From contig NC_058522.1 in assembly GCF_904849725.1 (NCBI RefSeq), positions 454,400,844-454,464,843 on the forward strand: DNA of 64,000 nucleotides, written 5' to 3'. A model generated the notes under the pieces. It had not been told where the DNA came from. It worked only from the letters and a program-made list of their open reading frames with translations, and did not search any database. Every line of letters begins with the position of its first letter. Position 1 is the first letter of the stretch. Positions 33,361 to 43,118 of the stretch are shown piece by piece. The translations under genes were made by a program, and so were the position numbers. Source of the DNA: Hordeum vulgare subsp. vulgare (Eukaryota; Streptophyta; Magnoliopsida; Poales; Poaceae).

Positions 33361-33619
33361 TTTGTGTGAACTTTAATGTGACTCGGGCATTAGTCCCGGT
33401 TCGTAATGTACTCCAAAGTGCGTCGGTCATCGTACATCCATTGGCGGTTCATCTCTATTATGAAATTAAGTATATCAAAAAACCATTGCAGAACAAAATG
33501 AATAGAGAAATGAAAAAATTAATACAAGTTCATCATCACATTAAAACCAAAGCAGAGTAGTGATCAAATGTTATTATTGAAAAAAAATACATAAAATTCT
33601 CTCATAAAACAACATACAA

Positions 33620-33997
33620 CTATGTAATACATTTAAATGGAACAACAAATGCGATCAAAATCGCAACTAAGGTAACAATTGACCCAACAACATAATGATA
33701 CCAAGCCTCTTTATCAATAACATATTTTCTAATATTCCTAATCTTCAAACACATTTCATCCATCTTCAAGCGCATTGCATCCGTCTTCAACCGCATCGCA
33801 TCCATCTTCATCTTGCGATCATCGACGACATCGGTGACATGCAACTCCAGTTTCATATTCTTCTCCTCAATTATTTTTAATTTTTTCTTCAAGTAATTGT
33901 TTTCTTTTTCAACCAAATTTAACTTCTCGACAAGAATTTCTATGTGGGTTAGAATTTCCGGTTCACATACCTCGTAGATTAAAAATATATGTCGCGT
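33620..33997 (-). CDS. CACTA-borne coiled-coil protein with C-terminal membrane anchor
   Basis: An open frame on the minus strand from about 33997 to 33620, upstream of TnpD in the same direction. Pattern: an acidic start (YEVCEPEILTHIEILVEKL), a long heptad-like helix (VEKENNYLKKKLKIIEEKNM), three near-repeats of MDAMRLK, and a C-terminal hydrophobic stretch (YVVGSIVTLVAILIAFVVPF) of about 20 residues ending four residues before the stop. That is the layout of a tail-anchored membrane protein. Small proteins of this type accompany many grass CACTA elements, as I recall, but I know of no assigned role. A 5' exon is probable; the frame appears shifted near 33985, so this copy may be damaged. 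Confidence 0.6.
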   Translation of the reverse strand, partial: TRHIFLIYEVCEPEILTHIEILVEKLNLVEKENNYLKKKLKIIEEKNMKLELHVTDVVDDRKMKMDAMRLKTDAMRLKMDEMCLKIRNIRKYVIDKEAWYHYVVGSIVTLVAILIAFVVPFKCIT

Positions 33998-33999
33998 TG

Positions 34000-34700
34000 G
34001 TCGTCATGATTGTCATAAATACTAAATAAAACAAATAGTTCTAAAAGATAATATATACCACATCCAAATCATAGACAGGACGAGGGCCGACGGAGGCGGA
34101 TATCAAAACCATCACACTATATAATAACAAAAAATAATGAAAGTAAGTAATTTATACAAATATGTATCTAAATCATACAAGTAAGAACTTTTTTTTCTTT
34201 TAGAAAGAAGATAAGAACAAGAGGCTCACCACGGTGGTGCTCGCGACGAGATCGACGCAGGCGATTGACAACCGTGAGGACGGGCACATGACGGCACCCT
34301 ACACATGTGCATACTCTAAGAAGTTAATTTGAGCTCAAATTTTGCATCTAAAACAAAATAACTTCCACGTACACTCCTACACTAAAACCCACAAACACTT
34401 GTTCCCGACACTAAAATCAATAGAGCATTTGAAATGAGTTAAACTAGCAGTAATAGATTAAAGGATGAAGTAGCTAACCTTTTAAAACACTTGTGTAGTT
34501 GGTGCACGGCAAAACCTAGACAAATATTGAGAAAAATGGAGCTTGGAGATCGAGCTTGGGGTGGAGAAAGCTTAAGTAGTGTGGCTCGGACATTTCATCG
34601 AACACCTCATGTGCATGAACTAGATGGGTGGCAAGAGAACATGGCATGCACACCTCAACAGCCAAGAAACAAAGGAGAGGGTGGGCAGAGGCGAGGTATA
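34000..34700. other. 5' region of the CACTA element, no clear gene
   Basis: AT-rich. A plus-strand frame at 34491-34790 has no recognisable content. It presumably holds the promoter and untranslated first exon of the minus-strand genes. Confidence 0.45.
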
Positions 34701-34925
34701 TATAGAGAGCACTTTAGTCCCGATTTTTGTCTAAAATCGAAAATAATAACCTATCATTTAGTCCCGGTTTTGGTCATAAACCGGGACTAATGCTCCGCGG
34801 CACGCCACGTGGCAGTCGCTGGATCTTTAGTCACGATTTTTGCCTCGAACCGGGACTAATGAGACCAAACGAACCGGAATCAATGCTCTGGCAAACTGAA
34901 CCGGGACCAATGTGGTTTTGTGCTC
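34700..34925. repeat. CACTA subterminal repeats, right end
   Basis: Copies of TTTAGTCCCGGTTT and ACCGGGACTAATG alternate in direct and inverted orientation at about 34712, 34758, 34783, 34847 and 34898, mirroring the left end. Confidence 0.85.
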
Positions 34926-34937
34926 GGGTCGAAAGAC

Positions 34938-34953
34938 CCATTTTTTACTAGTG
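34938..34953 (-). repeat. CACTA terminal inverted repeat, right
   Basis: Reverse complement reads CACTAGTAAAAAATGG. Followed by target repeat TGC at 34954-34956. Confidence 0.9.
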
Positions 34954-35159
34954 TGCCTGGCTTTATTTCCAACTATGGTTCCGTAATTAGGGTGAGCTTG
35001 TAATGATCTGGCCGGGTTGAAGCATCTACGGATCGACCCAGTGACGGAGCCACGATTTAAATATGAACGTTGATGGAACCAAGTATATATATGTACTAGC
35101 TCGTATCAATCAAATATACATTATATAGTTCAGGTTTTATCGGTCGTTAGGGAGGCAGC

Positions 35160-35580
35160 CCCTGCTCGTCCCCTATCTCCACCCACTGGATCGACCCACA
35201 CCACACATAGAGGATGAGATCGTACGTGGCCGTCCCATGCATCCGACGAATATAGGGCTTGCTCCATGGATCGTGCAGTAGTGTGTACGTGTACCTCGTG
35301 TATATGTTGTCGTGGCACGGGCGCTAGCACGCGTGTCCCCGACAAGAGATTATGCTCCGGTTTGATCTGATCTGATATGATGTGATGCGCGTCGGTCGAT
35401 CGCATCCCATTATTCCCAGCTGCCCAGCTAGCTGGGGTGTAGCTAATTTGTCCCGGCACGCCGGTAATTGATCGTGCATGCATGTGATTGCAAACCACAT
35501 GCCATGTCTGAACCCTGAAACTACTGTAGCGCGGTGAACCCTACTCATCTTGTCCTGCTGAGCGAGCGGTCCCAAGAACT
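35160..35580. repeat. Diverged copy of the segment upstream of the RING-H2 gene
   Basis: Shared blocks with 39840-40240 in the same order: TACGTGGCCGTCC, GTTGTCGTGGC, CCGACAnnAGATTATGC, CCCAGCTA and CACATGnCATGTCTG. Identity is perhaps 70-75% by eye with indels. No reading frame here. The rest of 34957-35855 shows nothing recognisable. Confidence 0.65.
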
Positions 35581-35855
35581 CATCCAGGCTCCTCTTGGAA
35601 GCAATGTTTTAAAAACAAAATCACGGGTTTTTTTTTGTGCCGGGGACAATTAATATTGCAGCTTATGAGTTATGAAAACGTTAGCTTTTTTATTAAAGTA
35701 TATTGCGAAAACAGTGCTGTATTTGGCAATTATGCAGTGACGTATTTGGCTAGTGCCCTCCTTTCCTCTTTCTCACTTTAGTTTGTGTCTGTTTTGTCTA
35801 TAAATATCTTGATATATGATTCCAAAACGCACATGTAGTTTCTCAAGATGTTATA

Positions 35856-35948
35856 CTCCCTTCGTCCCAAAATAACTGTTTCAAGCTTAGTATAAACTTA
35901 TACTAGAGCTAGTATAAAGTTGAGACATTTATTTTGGGACGGAGGGAG
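35856..35948. mobile_element. Stowaway MITE, complete
   Basis: 93 bp, starting CTCCCTTCGTCCCAAAATAA and ending TTATTTTGGGACGGAGGGAG, with TA on both sides (35854-35855, 35949-35950). The whole element folds into one hairpin. Confidence 0.93.
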
Positions 35949-35976
35949 TAGTATTTTAAAAATACTTTGCAACATG

Positions 35977-36285
35977 AGCATCTCCAACAGACGCGTGGTA
36001 GCGTGGCACGTTAGTTTTATTTTGTAGCATTGAAATAGTGTTTTTAAACGTAAAAAAACACGACGTCCTATTCAATGGTCCCACCTGCAGCATCCAGTGT
36101 GCATAATCCGGTGTCGAAGATATGAACCCCGGGAGCCGGCGCGCCCAAGATTTATAGCCCGAGTACTTTTTTTTTTTGCACGCGCTCTATTTTACAGCGT
36201 TTGCTGGATCGTTGTTTTTGTCTCTGGCATATTAAACGATGGTTTTTAGCATGTGAAATCTTTTTTGGCGCCTGTTCGAGATGCT
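35977..36285. mobile_element. MITE-like element with 14-15 bp inverted ends
   Basis: Left end AGCATCTCCAACAGACGCG, right end (reverse complement) AGCATCTCGAACAGGCGCC. The direct repeat AACATG flanks both sides (35971-35976 and 36288-36293), possibly part of an 8-bp duplication with two mismatches, which would suggest a hAT-type origin. About 309 bp, no ORF. Confidence 0.6.
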
Positions 36286-36479
36286 CTAACATGACCTGAA
36301 ATTCAAATAAATTTCACGCACATCGACACATGTTTCACTTGCAATTCAAGAGAAGTCACACAGTCAAAATACTATTATGTAATGTATTCAAAAGGGCAAA
36401 TCGTATTTAACAGAAATAAAAGGGACAACCTATGCCTTAGGGCGATGAAAAAATACCAGCGGCGGTCAATTTTATGGAT

Positions 36480-37885
36480 CGTTAGGACATCTCTAGCAAA
36501 CCCTTTATATGAGGTCGAACTGTAAAATAACAGCCAATTTATAGTTTTAAACCAAAAAAAGCGGTTCGAACAGACTCCTTAAATGCCCCAACCCTTAAAA
36601 TTGTTTGAGGGGCGCGGTAAATTACACCCCCTTCCCGACTCGCGAAAGCACAGTTTTTTCCCGTCTCATCGATGCTCTGTATCGTGAAAAAGCAGTTGAC
36701 GAAAGGGGCATTTCAGCCCGCGCTTGTTCCCCTCCACCATTTCACATCCATCCATCCCGTCGTCGCCAGCCCGTTGCCTTTGATTCCAGCCATATCTGCT
36801 GGCGAAAACACCGTTGCGCGCCACTGCAGGCCCGGGTCCACCACGCCGTTTCGCCAGCACCCCAGATCCGCCACGCCCAGCCGCTCTCGGGCCGACTGCC
36901 GTCGAGTCGCTACACGCCTCGGATCACCGGTGAGTCATTTTCTACCCCTTCATGTTAGATTTAGAGAACTCTTTTCGTTCATACGAGCTCCTTTGTGATT
37001 TGTTGATGGATTTGCGCCCTTGCAAGGAATTTTTTGTTTGAGGATTTGTCCTCGCCCGACGACTCGGACATAGAGACGCTGCTTGAGAACAATCGGCAGG
37101 AGATGGTGGTAGTAGTCCTCGCCGTGGAGGAGCTCGAGGATATGAAAAGAAAGAGACGGTGCGGATCGACCATCAGCCATCTTTGCATCCCTTGCGACCT
37201 CCATCTCGGGAACATGATGCTGATGCAAGACTACTTCAGGGCGTCACCTATGTACCTCCGCACCTCTTCCGAATAAGGTATCTAATGTGCCGATCCCTTT
37301 TCGTAAAAATAGTAAAAGCGTGAGAGGCCAATTCTCGATTTTTTACCCAAAGGTGAAATGTCGCGGGCTGGAAGGGTTTCAACGCATATTATGTATTTGG
37401 CATTGCCTCTTTGGTTTGTCGGGTACTATGAATGACATCAACATGTTGCATAAGTCTCATTTATTTGCTAGACTTGCTAGTGATAATGCTCCTTCTTGCA
37501 ACTACAAAGTGAATGAACAGAGTGAATGAACAGACTGTGTGTTCTGAGGGGCGGCGCGGGATGCGGCCGAACAGACCCTTAAGTCCAAACGGTAAATAAT
37601 ACAGAATATTCGTTCGGCCTTGCAGGTTTTGTTCTGTCACAACCCGCGCCAATGCTCAAAACATGGTTTCTACAACCCTTTATATTCATTGTAAATTTCC
37701 GCGCGATAAGGGGTCTGCAAGAGATACTCATATATTTCTCACCAACTGCTTTCTTCACCTTAGTACTCCGTTGAAACCATCCGACATGTCGAAGTTTTTC
37801 TAGCGCATGAGATTCAGCAAAAGCGAAATTAAAAGAAAAATATTTAGCGAAACTATATTCATTCGTGTCCTGTTCTCGTTCAACG
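36480..37885 (+). pseudogene. PIF/Harbinger element A, transposase truncated
   Basis: 36480-36620 looks like an element end. The frame 37034-37276 (SSPDDSDIETLLENNRQ.., KRRCGSTISHLCIPCDLHLGN.MLMQDYF) matches the N-terminus of plant HARBI1-like transposases. 37340-37517 has a short piece of the catalytic region (LWxWHCLFGLSGTMNDINML, LFARLAS..APSCNY). The middle of the gene is missing, and the C-terminal third is replaced by the 3' terminal sequence at 37545-37885. It encodes no active enzyme. Confidence 0.7.
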
Positions 37886-37892
37886 CAGCACT

Positions 37893-38354
37893 CTCAATGA
37901 CATTAATGTGTTGGATTGGTTTTATTTGTTTGTTAGACTTGATAGTGGTGATGCTCCTGCTTGCAATTACACGATGAACGCGCTTCAGTACACAAAGGGC
38001 TACTATCTTGTTGATGGAATTTACCCTTCTTGGTCTACATTTATTAAGACCATCAGAAAACCCAAAAATAGGAAGCAAATTGAATTTGTAAAGGCACAAG
38101 AGGCTGCCCAAAAAAATATTGAAAGAGCCTTTGGGGTTTTGCAAGCTAGGTTTATCATTGTTTGTGATCTCGTTCGTTTTTGGGACATGCGAATCCTGAA
38201 CAACATCATGACATGTTGCGTGATTTTTCACAACGTGATCGTCGAGAGGGACATAAATTTGGAATTCTTCTACAACAACGCCGATAGCCGTGTGAAACCA
38301 TTTAGAGACCCTGACCACATACAAGCATTCTTTCAGACATACGGAAAAAAATAA
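37893..38354 (+). pseudogene. PIF/Harbinger element B, transposase C-terminal half
   Basis: Open frame of ~150 codons. It starts in the same NDIN-L..LF.RL motif where element A stops, then carries GYYLVDGIYPSW with one catalytic aspartate and NIERAFGVLQ with the catalytic glutamate, 35 residues apart, and ends QAFFQTYGKK. This is the DDE nuclease C-terminus of HARBI1-like transposases. The first two thirds of the gene are absent. The 3' terminal sequence at 38655-38965 repeats that of element A. Confidence 0.8.
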
Positions 38355-39230
38355 AGACTCAAACACCCATCATCAACTTTCGCACGATCTCATCTAGCAC
38401 AATTAACAAAGGCATGAACAGTAATAAAGCCTTCCATTTTTTACATTCAGTTAATTTAATTTATATGTGATTTATATCATTATTGTATTCAGAACAATTC
38501 TTGTATAGAATTATAAGTTTAGTTCTTAGATTTGAATAACTATTATAATTTGGATGCTTGTTGTATTGTAATATTTAGATATTTTAATTTATATTAATTT
38601 CATATTGTTATGTAATATGACACATATGTGTGAAATTAAGAAGAAACTACGTGTTTTGGGGGCTGTTGCGTCGGAGAGACCCCACAAGGCCGACCGATAA
38701 AATAGAATATTCATTCGTCCTTGTAGGCTCTGTTGGGCGATAGCCTACACCAGCTCTCAAAACATGTTAACCCTTATACCCATTGTAAAATTCCGCGAGA
38801 TCAAGGATCTGTTAAAGATGCTCTTATATTCTCACCTAACTCCTTTCTTCACCTTGGTACTGCATTGAAACCGCTCGAAGTTATTGTAGCGCCTGAGATT
38901 TAGCAAACGCGAAAACGAAAACGAAAAAAGGTTTAGCAAAACCATATTCATTTCCGTCCCGTTCCCTTTATTTATTTTCCAAAATAGCATCACATATGCA
39001 GGTCGATGGTCTGTCGTGTTAGTAAGCAACAATGCCAGGGAGCATCATGCATATATGCTCGAAATGCGTATACGAACGTGGATCCGTCGCTCCTAAATTT
39101 TCCTGTGATGATATGATACTTGGATCGATTCACATGGGGCATGTCTAGTTTCCTGTGTAGCTCCAGTCTGTATCGCATGCATGATCCAGGCTCAGCGTGG
39201 CCAGGTTCAGTCGATGCGAAGATGAGCGGA
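38355..39230. other. 3' end of PIF element B and unassigned sequence
   Basis: 38655-38965 is a direct, diverged repeat of 37545-37885 (shared GAATATTCxTTCG.CCTT, CTCAAAACATG, GAAACC.., CATATTCATT). 38966-39230 shows no feature I can name. Confidence 0.55.
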
Positions 39231-39830
39231 GATAGTGTTTGGTGAACATGGACGATATGGCTGCACGAGATGAGGACGGGTGACCATGCGGCAATGCGGG
39301 ACGACGAGATCTAAGGCTCGGCGGCTGCAGGCGGCGGGATCCGGCGTGCGGCGGCGCGAGACGGCGGTATCCGACGTGCGGTTGCGCGAGACGACGGTAT
39401 CTGGCGTGTGGCGGCGGCGGGATCCTGGGTGCGGTGGCGCGATACGGTGGTATCCGGCAAGCGGCGGCGGGATCCTGCGTGCGGTGGCACGATACGACGG
39501 TATCTGGCGAGCGGCGGCGCGAGACGGTGGTATCCGGCGAGCGGCGGCGGCGCGAGACGACGATATCCGGCGAGTGACGGCGGGATCCGGCGTGCGACGG
39601 CGCGAAACGACGGCAGTGCCTGGTCTATGTGGCGAAGTTAAAGGAAGGTTGGAAGAAGAAAAGTAAACGAGCGAGCCTGTATGAGTGCTACGTTCGAGAC
39701 TTGCGTTTCCCTCAACCTGGTTGAAAGGCCTAGTTTTGCATCCATGTTGAAAGGCTCATACAGGATACCAAACAACCAATTTTTACATGTTATGTACAAG
39801 CCACATGCAATGCAACCAACCAAACACCCC
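39231..39830. mobile_element. Possible DNA transposon with a GC-rich minisatellite
   Basis: TGTTTGGTGAAC at 39236 and its approximate complement ACCAACCAAACA at 39815 may be inverted ends. Inside, at about 39320-39612, a ~33-bp unit (core GCGCGAGACGACGGTATCYGG) repeats about eight times. The long frames here (39280-39666, 39408-39641) are products of the repeat. Confidence 0.45.
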
Positions 39831-39839
39831 CATGGTGTG

Positions 39840-40240
39840 CCGGCCCGGCCATGCCACGGACGAGGACAGCTAGCGTATGAGCGTTGCTACGTGGCCGTCC
39901 AACGCATCCATCCCGACGGACGGACGGACGGACGGACGAATCAACGCGTCGCCGTGCATGCATGTAGTAGCTCGCCGTTGTCGTGGCGCGGCTGCATGTC
40001 TCCGACAGCAGATTATGCATGCCCTGACGCGCCCGTCCCAGCTAATTTAATCTGGCCGCTTGCCTTGTAGGAGTAGGGGCAGGTCATTAAGCATGTGACA
40101 TTAGTATGCTTGTGACTGCATCCACATGGCATGTCTGTCTCCCTCCTGTCCACGCCACGCCCATGCCGTTGCCGTCATGGCCTAGAGCGCGAACGTTTGG
40201 TTTATTGGCATGCATATCGAGCGAACGGTCGTCCTCCTCC
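39840..40240. repeat. Promoter-distal segment upstream of RING-H2, second copy at 35160-35580
   Basis: See 35160-35580 for shared blocks. It also contains a short (GGAC)n run at about 39914-39938. 40240-41170 is the presumed upstream region of the RING-H2 gene; I see no other gene in it. Confidence 0.6.
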
Positions 40241-41177
40241 CGCACATCCTCGCCATCCTTTTCTCTTTCCTTCATCTTACCGCTTGATTATGTATGTAGC
40301 ACCATCGCGTATCTTCTTCCTATTCGGTTCTCGCCAGTCAAGCCAAGGGATTTCACCGATTTGATTCATGTTCTCCCCGATCACTATTAGGTAGGGGGAA
40401 GTGGGGAGTGTCGATGTTTTGACAAGGTCCGGCAAGAGTGTGATATCCATTCTCCACCATCGTGTCGTTTATGTCTTATGTGCGCGACCGTTTGCTGGAT
40501 AACACTAACAATTGCACGTTAGGTTTAGCTGGTTTCCGTCGATCCACCAGCAAGCCCTCCGTTGTCTTTGCGCATGCCTCTCTCACCCATTCCTTCTGTA
40601 CGCATCGAGACAAACCGTCGGTGCCTCAACAGGCCATCTTCTCATGTCAGCGTGGACCGTGCCGTGCCGACGATAACCCTTCTCTACCCTCCGCGACCCC
40701 GTTGTGTATATCTTTCGTTCGGCTCGTAACACGGACGGCCGAACGGTCGCACGATAGGCCAGCCGAGTCACAGCAATGTGCACATGTGCTGACCATGAGC
40801 ATTATAGAAAGCTTTTTATTCCCGCGGAGGCCGGCGTGCAGCTCACCTGCTGAGCCGGCCCGCCGCCGCCGGCGGGTCGACAGGCGCACCTGACCCCGTC
40901 CGGGCTGTCCCTCCCGCCGGACACAGAGGCACATGCACATGCACGCTCCTCCATCCATCCTCTCCGTCGATGGAGCCACCCCACCCGACTTACTAATCAA
41001 TCATTCGCCATTAATCTCCATCCATCCGTCTGTCGTCCACACACAACCTTGTCACGCCTCAACAGTTAGTTAACTGGCAACCTACACCTACACCTACACT
41101 CTCTGTCTGTCCACTGTACATCTCCGTCGCCATCCTGCAACCCCCTCTCCTCCTACCTCCTCCCCCATAGTTGCTGC

Positions 41178-41184
41178 TATAAAG
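41178..41184 (+). promoter_or_regulatory. TATA box of the RING-H2 gene
   Basis: TATAAAG, preceded by a C/T-rich stretch, 141 bp before the start codon. A leader of about 110 bases with GAGA-type repeats just before the ATG would follow. Confidence 0.7.
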
Positions 41185-41318
41185 GCCAGACCATTGTGTG
41201 CCATTGAGATCCCTCCTCCTCTAGGAATCTCTCTAGCTTTCGAGCTCTGTTCAGCTTCTTGATTCGCCCAGTCCATCCAAGTAGAGAGCGAGAGCGAGAG
41301 ATCAATACAAATTATACA

Positions 41319-41798
41319 ATGGGGTTCCCGGCGGTGTACTCGGAGATGCCCAGGCTGCTCCTCAACCTGCTCTTCCTGCTCGGCCACCTGCGCCGCCTCT
41401 CCTCATGGCTGCTCCGCCTCGTCGGCGCCGGCGTCGACCAAGACCTCAGCTTCGACTACTCGGACGCCGCCTACTTCGCCGACCACCACCATCAGCACCA
41501 CGGCCACGGTCTCGACGAGCTGGAGGAGCACTCTCCGTCCGTGCGTTTCGACGCGCTCTCCGCTGCTTCCACCGGAGATGACCCCACCCCGCTGCTGCCG
41601 GAGGGCTGCGCGGTGTGCCTCGGCGACTTCCACGGCGCCGCCCGGGTGCGCCGGCCGCGCGCGTGCCGGCACGTCTTCCACCGCGGGTGCCTCGACCGCT
41701 GGGCCTCCCACGGCCACCGCACCTGCCCGCTCTGCCGGGCGCCGCTGCTCCCTTCGCCGACGACGGCGCCCGTCCTCCTGCCGCTCCCGGCGTCGTGA
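41319..41798 (+). CDS. RING-H2 finger protein, BRH1/RHA-like E3 ubiquitin ligase
   Basis: 159 residues, one exon, strong GC bias typical of grass genes. The start MGFPAVYSEMPRLLLNL is that of the small BRH1/RHA/XERICO-type RING-H2 proteins; residues 11-38 are hydrophobic and leucine-rich, a probable membrane anchor. A histidine-rich stretch (HHHQHHGHG, 56-64) follows. The RING is C97-C100-C116-H118-H121-C124-C136-C139, a complete C3H2C3 set, with W128 at the E2-contact position. By family it passes ubiquitin from an E2 to substrates; relatives act in hormone and stress responses. TATA box and spacing fit an expressed gene. Neighbouring duplicated flanks and a truncated copy at 55327-55562 suggest a former local gene cluster. 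Confidence 0.9.
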   Translation: MGFPAVYSEMPRLLLNLLFLLGHLRRLSSWLLRLVGAGVDQDLSFDYSDAAYFADHHHQHHGHGLDELEEHSPSVRFDALSAASTGDDPTPLLPEGCAVCLGDFHGAARVRRPRACRHVFHRGCLDRWASHGHRTCPLCRAPLLPSPTTAPVLLPLPAS

Positions 41799-41915
41799 TT
41801 GGTTCAGACATCAGAGCAAGCTGATTCAGGGTGCTGTTTGCATATATGTTCGGCGACTATTCTTACGGGATCCTGAGGAGAGGGTTCCCAATTTGTCGCT
41901 TCCAGTTGGGTTTTT

Positions 41916-42675
41916 ATGCAAAAACGAGCTCAACCGGTCAGAGCACGGCAAGGGCAAACGAGGCCCATTAGTGGAGAGGCGTCGAAATATTTTCCGATGG
42001 CCCCTCCCCTCGCTTGGAGAGATTATCACAAGGAGATCCCATGGAAGGGGATTGGTTCCTGGTTTGAGCTTTGGTTGATTTGGGTTTGGAGAGCAAAATC
42101 CATAAACCAAGACAAGACAGAAGAGGAGGAGAACATATGTATACATCAGATTTAGATTTCGATTAGTGGAGGTAAATAGGGGTGTGAAATCCGAATATAT
42201 GCAGAGAAATTTGAGAAACGCTTTCTCTCTGCTCACTTTTTCTTTCATTTTTATTCTTGTATTCAGATTTTTTTTTTCTTCTGTATTGAAGCTGTATTCC
42301 TGTCTTAAGAATTCACCAGGACCACATATTTTTTATACTACTCCTTCTCAAGGGGGTTGGAGATACCTCCTGGTTTTTTGCTACTCCCTCCGGTTTTAAT
42401 TAATTGATTGACGTAACTTGTATACGCTGTCATGCATCACATTCAATAGAACTATCTGAATTTATGCCCTCTGTTAGCATCTATAGAAAATCCCAAGTAA
42501 TGACATGGTTGCTATGCGCATTTGTTTCCAGGCAAATATCTGCTTCGCAGAAGGATTACTCCGTCTGCAAGAAGATCGGTTTTGTTTCATCATGTAGCCG
42601 TACATTGTCTGTTATGTAAGGATAATAATAACATTGTTATGTGGGAAATGTGTTGAGGACCGTGGTACTATTTCC
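41916..42675 (+). repeat. 3' flank of the RING-H2 gene, copy 1 of a tandem duplication
   Basis: Aligns with 43119-44085 over nearly its whole length. It begins ATGCAAAAACGAGCTCAACC and includes TCGAAATATTTTCCGATGG and GAGAGATTATCACAAG. The segment probably includes the 3' untranslated region. A half Stowaway end (CTCCCTCCGGTTTTAATTAA, 42385) is present only in this copy. Confidence 0.85.
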
Positions 42676-42917
42676 TCCGTTTCTAAATACTCCATCTGTC
42701 CGGAAATATCTGTCAAAGAAATAAATGTATCTAGATGTATTTTATTGTTATATATTTTTTTTAAAGTAATTTCAAATGGAGGTAGTATAAGTCTTTTAGA
42801 TATTCTAGTATGACCTTACATACAGAACAAAATAAGTGAATTCACATTTTAAAATATGTTTGTATGCAATCATCTGTAATCTGTATTAAAATTTCTAAAA
42901 AGACCTATTTTTAGATG
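42672..42917. mobile_element. Stowaway MITE with another MITE nested inside
   Basis: The outer element is Thalos-like (TTCCTCCGTTTCTAAATA ... AAAGACCTATTTTTAGA). The inner one is 42690-42785 (CTCCATCTGTCCGGAAATAT ... CAAATGGAGGTAG), flanked by TA at 42688-42689 and 42786-42787. Both are diverged. Confidence 0.65.
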
Positions 42918-43118
42918 TATAAAGGCGATATCACTTACCAACTCATATCAATGGTATGACTGATCGCAATGAAAGGTATAATATACTAATATCATGTATA
43001 TGATATTAATGTATGATACTACTTCACAATGCATAACATTGTAACCTGGTATCTTATAAACCTCATTTCTGTCAAGCATAATACATAGTAGTAAATTAAT
43101 ATAATATGATATAATATT

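Larger units (their letters stand above)
917..34953 (-). mobile_element. Autonomous-type CACTA (En/Spm) DNA transposon with two nested LTR retrotransposons
   Basis: The left end reads CACTAGTAGAAAAAGG. The right end, reverse-complemented, reads CACTAGTAAAAAATGG. The base triplet TGC stands directly outside both ends (914-916 and 34954-34956), matching the 3-bp target duplication of CACTA elements. Subterminal copies of TTAGTCCCGGTT lie at both ends. All recognisable element genes are on the minus strand: a small coiled-coil ORF, TnpD transposase, and a second gene with Transposase_24-like and Ulp1-like parts. Insertions at 5180-14001 and 18431-30695 account for about 21.1 kb, leaving a native element of roughly 12.9 kb. 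Both genes carry stops, frameshifts and insertions, so the copy can no longer supply transposase, although its ends look usable in trans. Confidence 0.93.

Noticed and set aside
39280..39666. 128-codon ORF with repeated GVRRRETAVSDV-type units
   Set aside because: A translated 33-bp minisatellite; three overlapping frames are open, with no domain.
40106..40893. Several ORFs of 60-143 codons upstream of the RING-H2 gene
   Set aside because: Overlapping frames on both strands, no domain, partly within a segment duplicated at 35160 where the frames are not kept.
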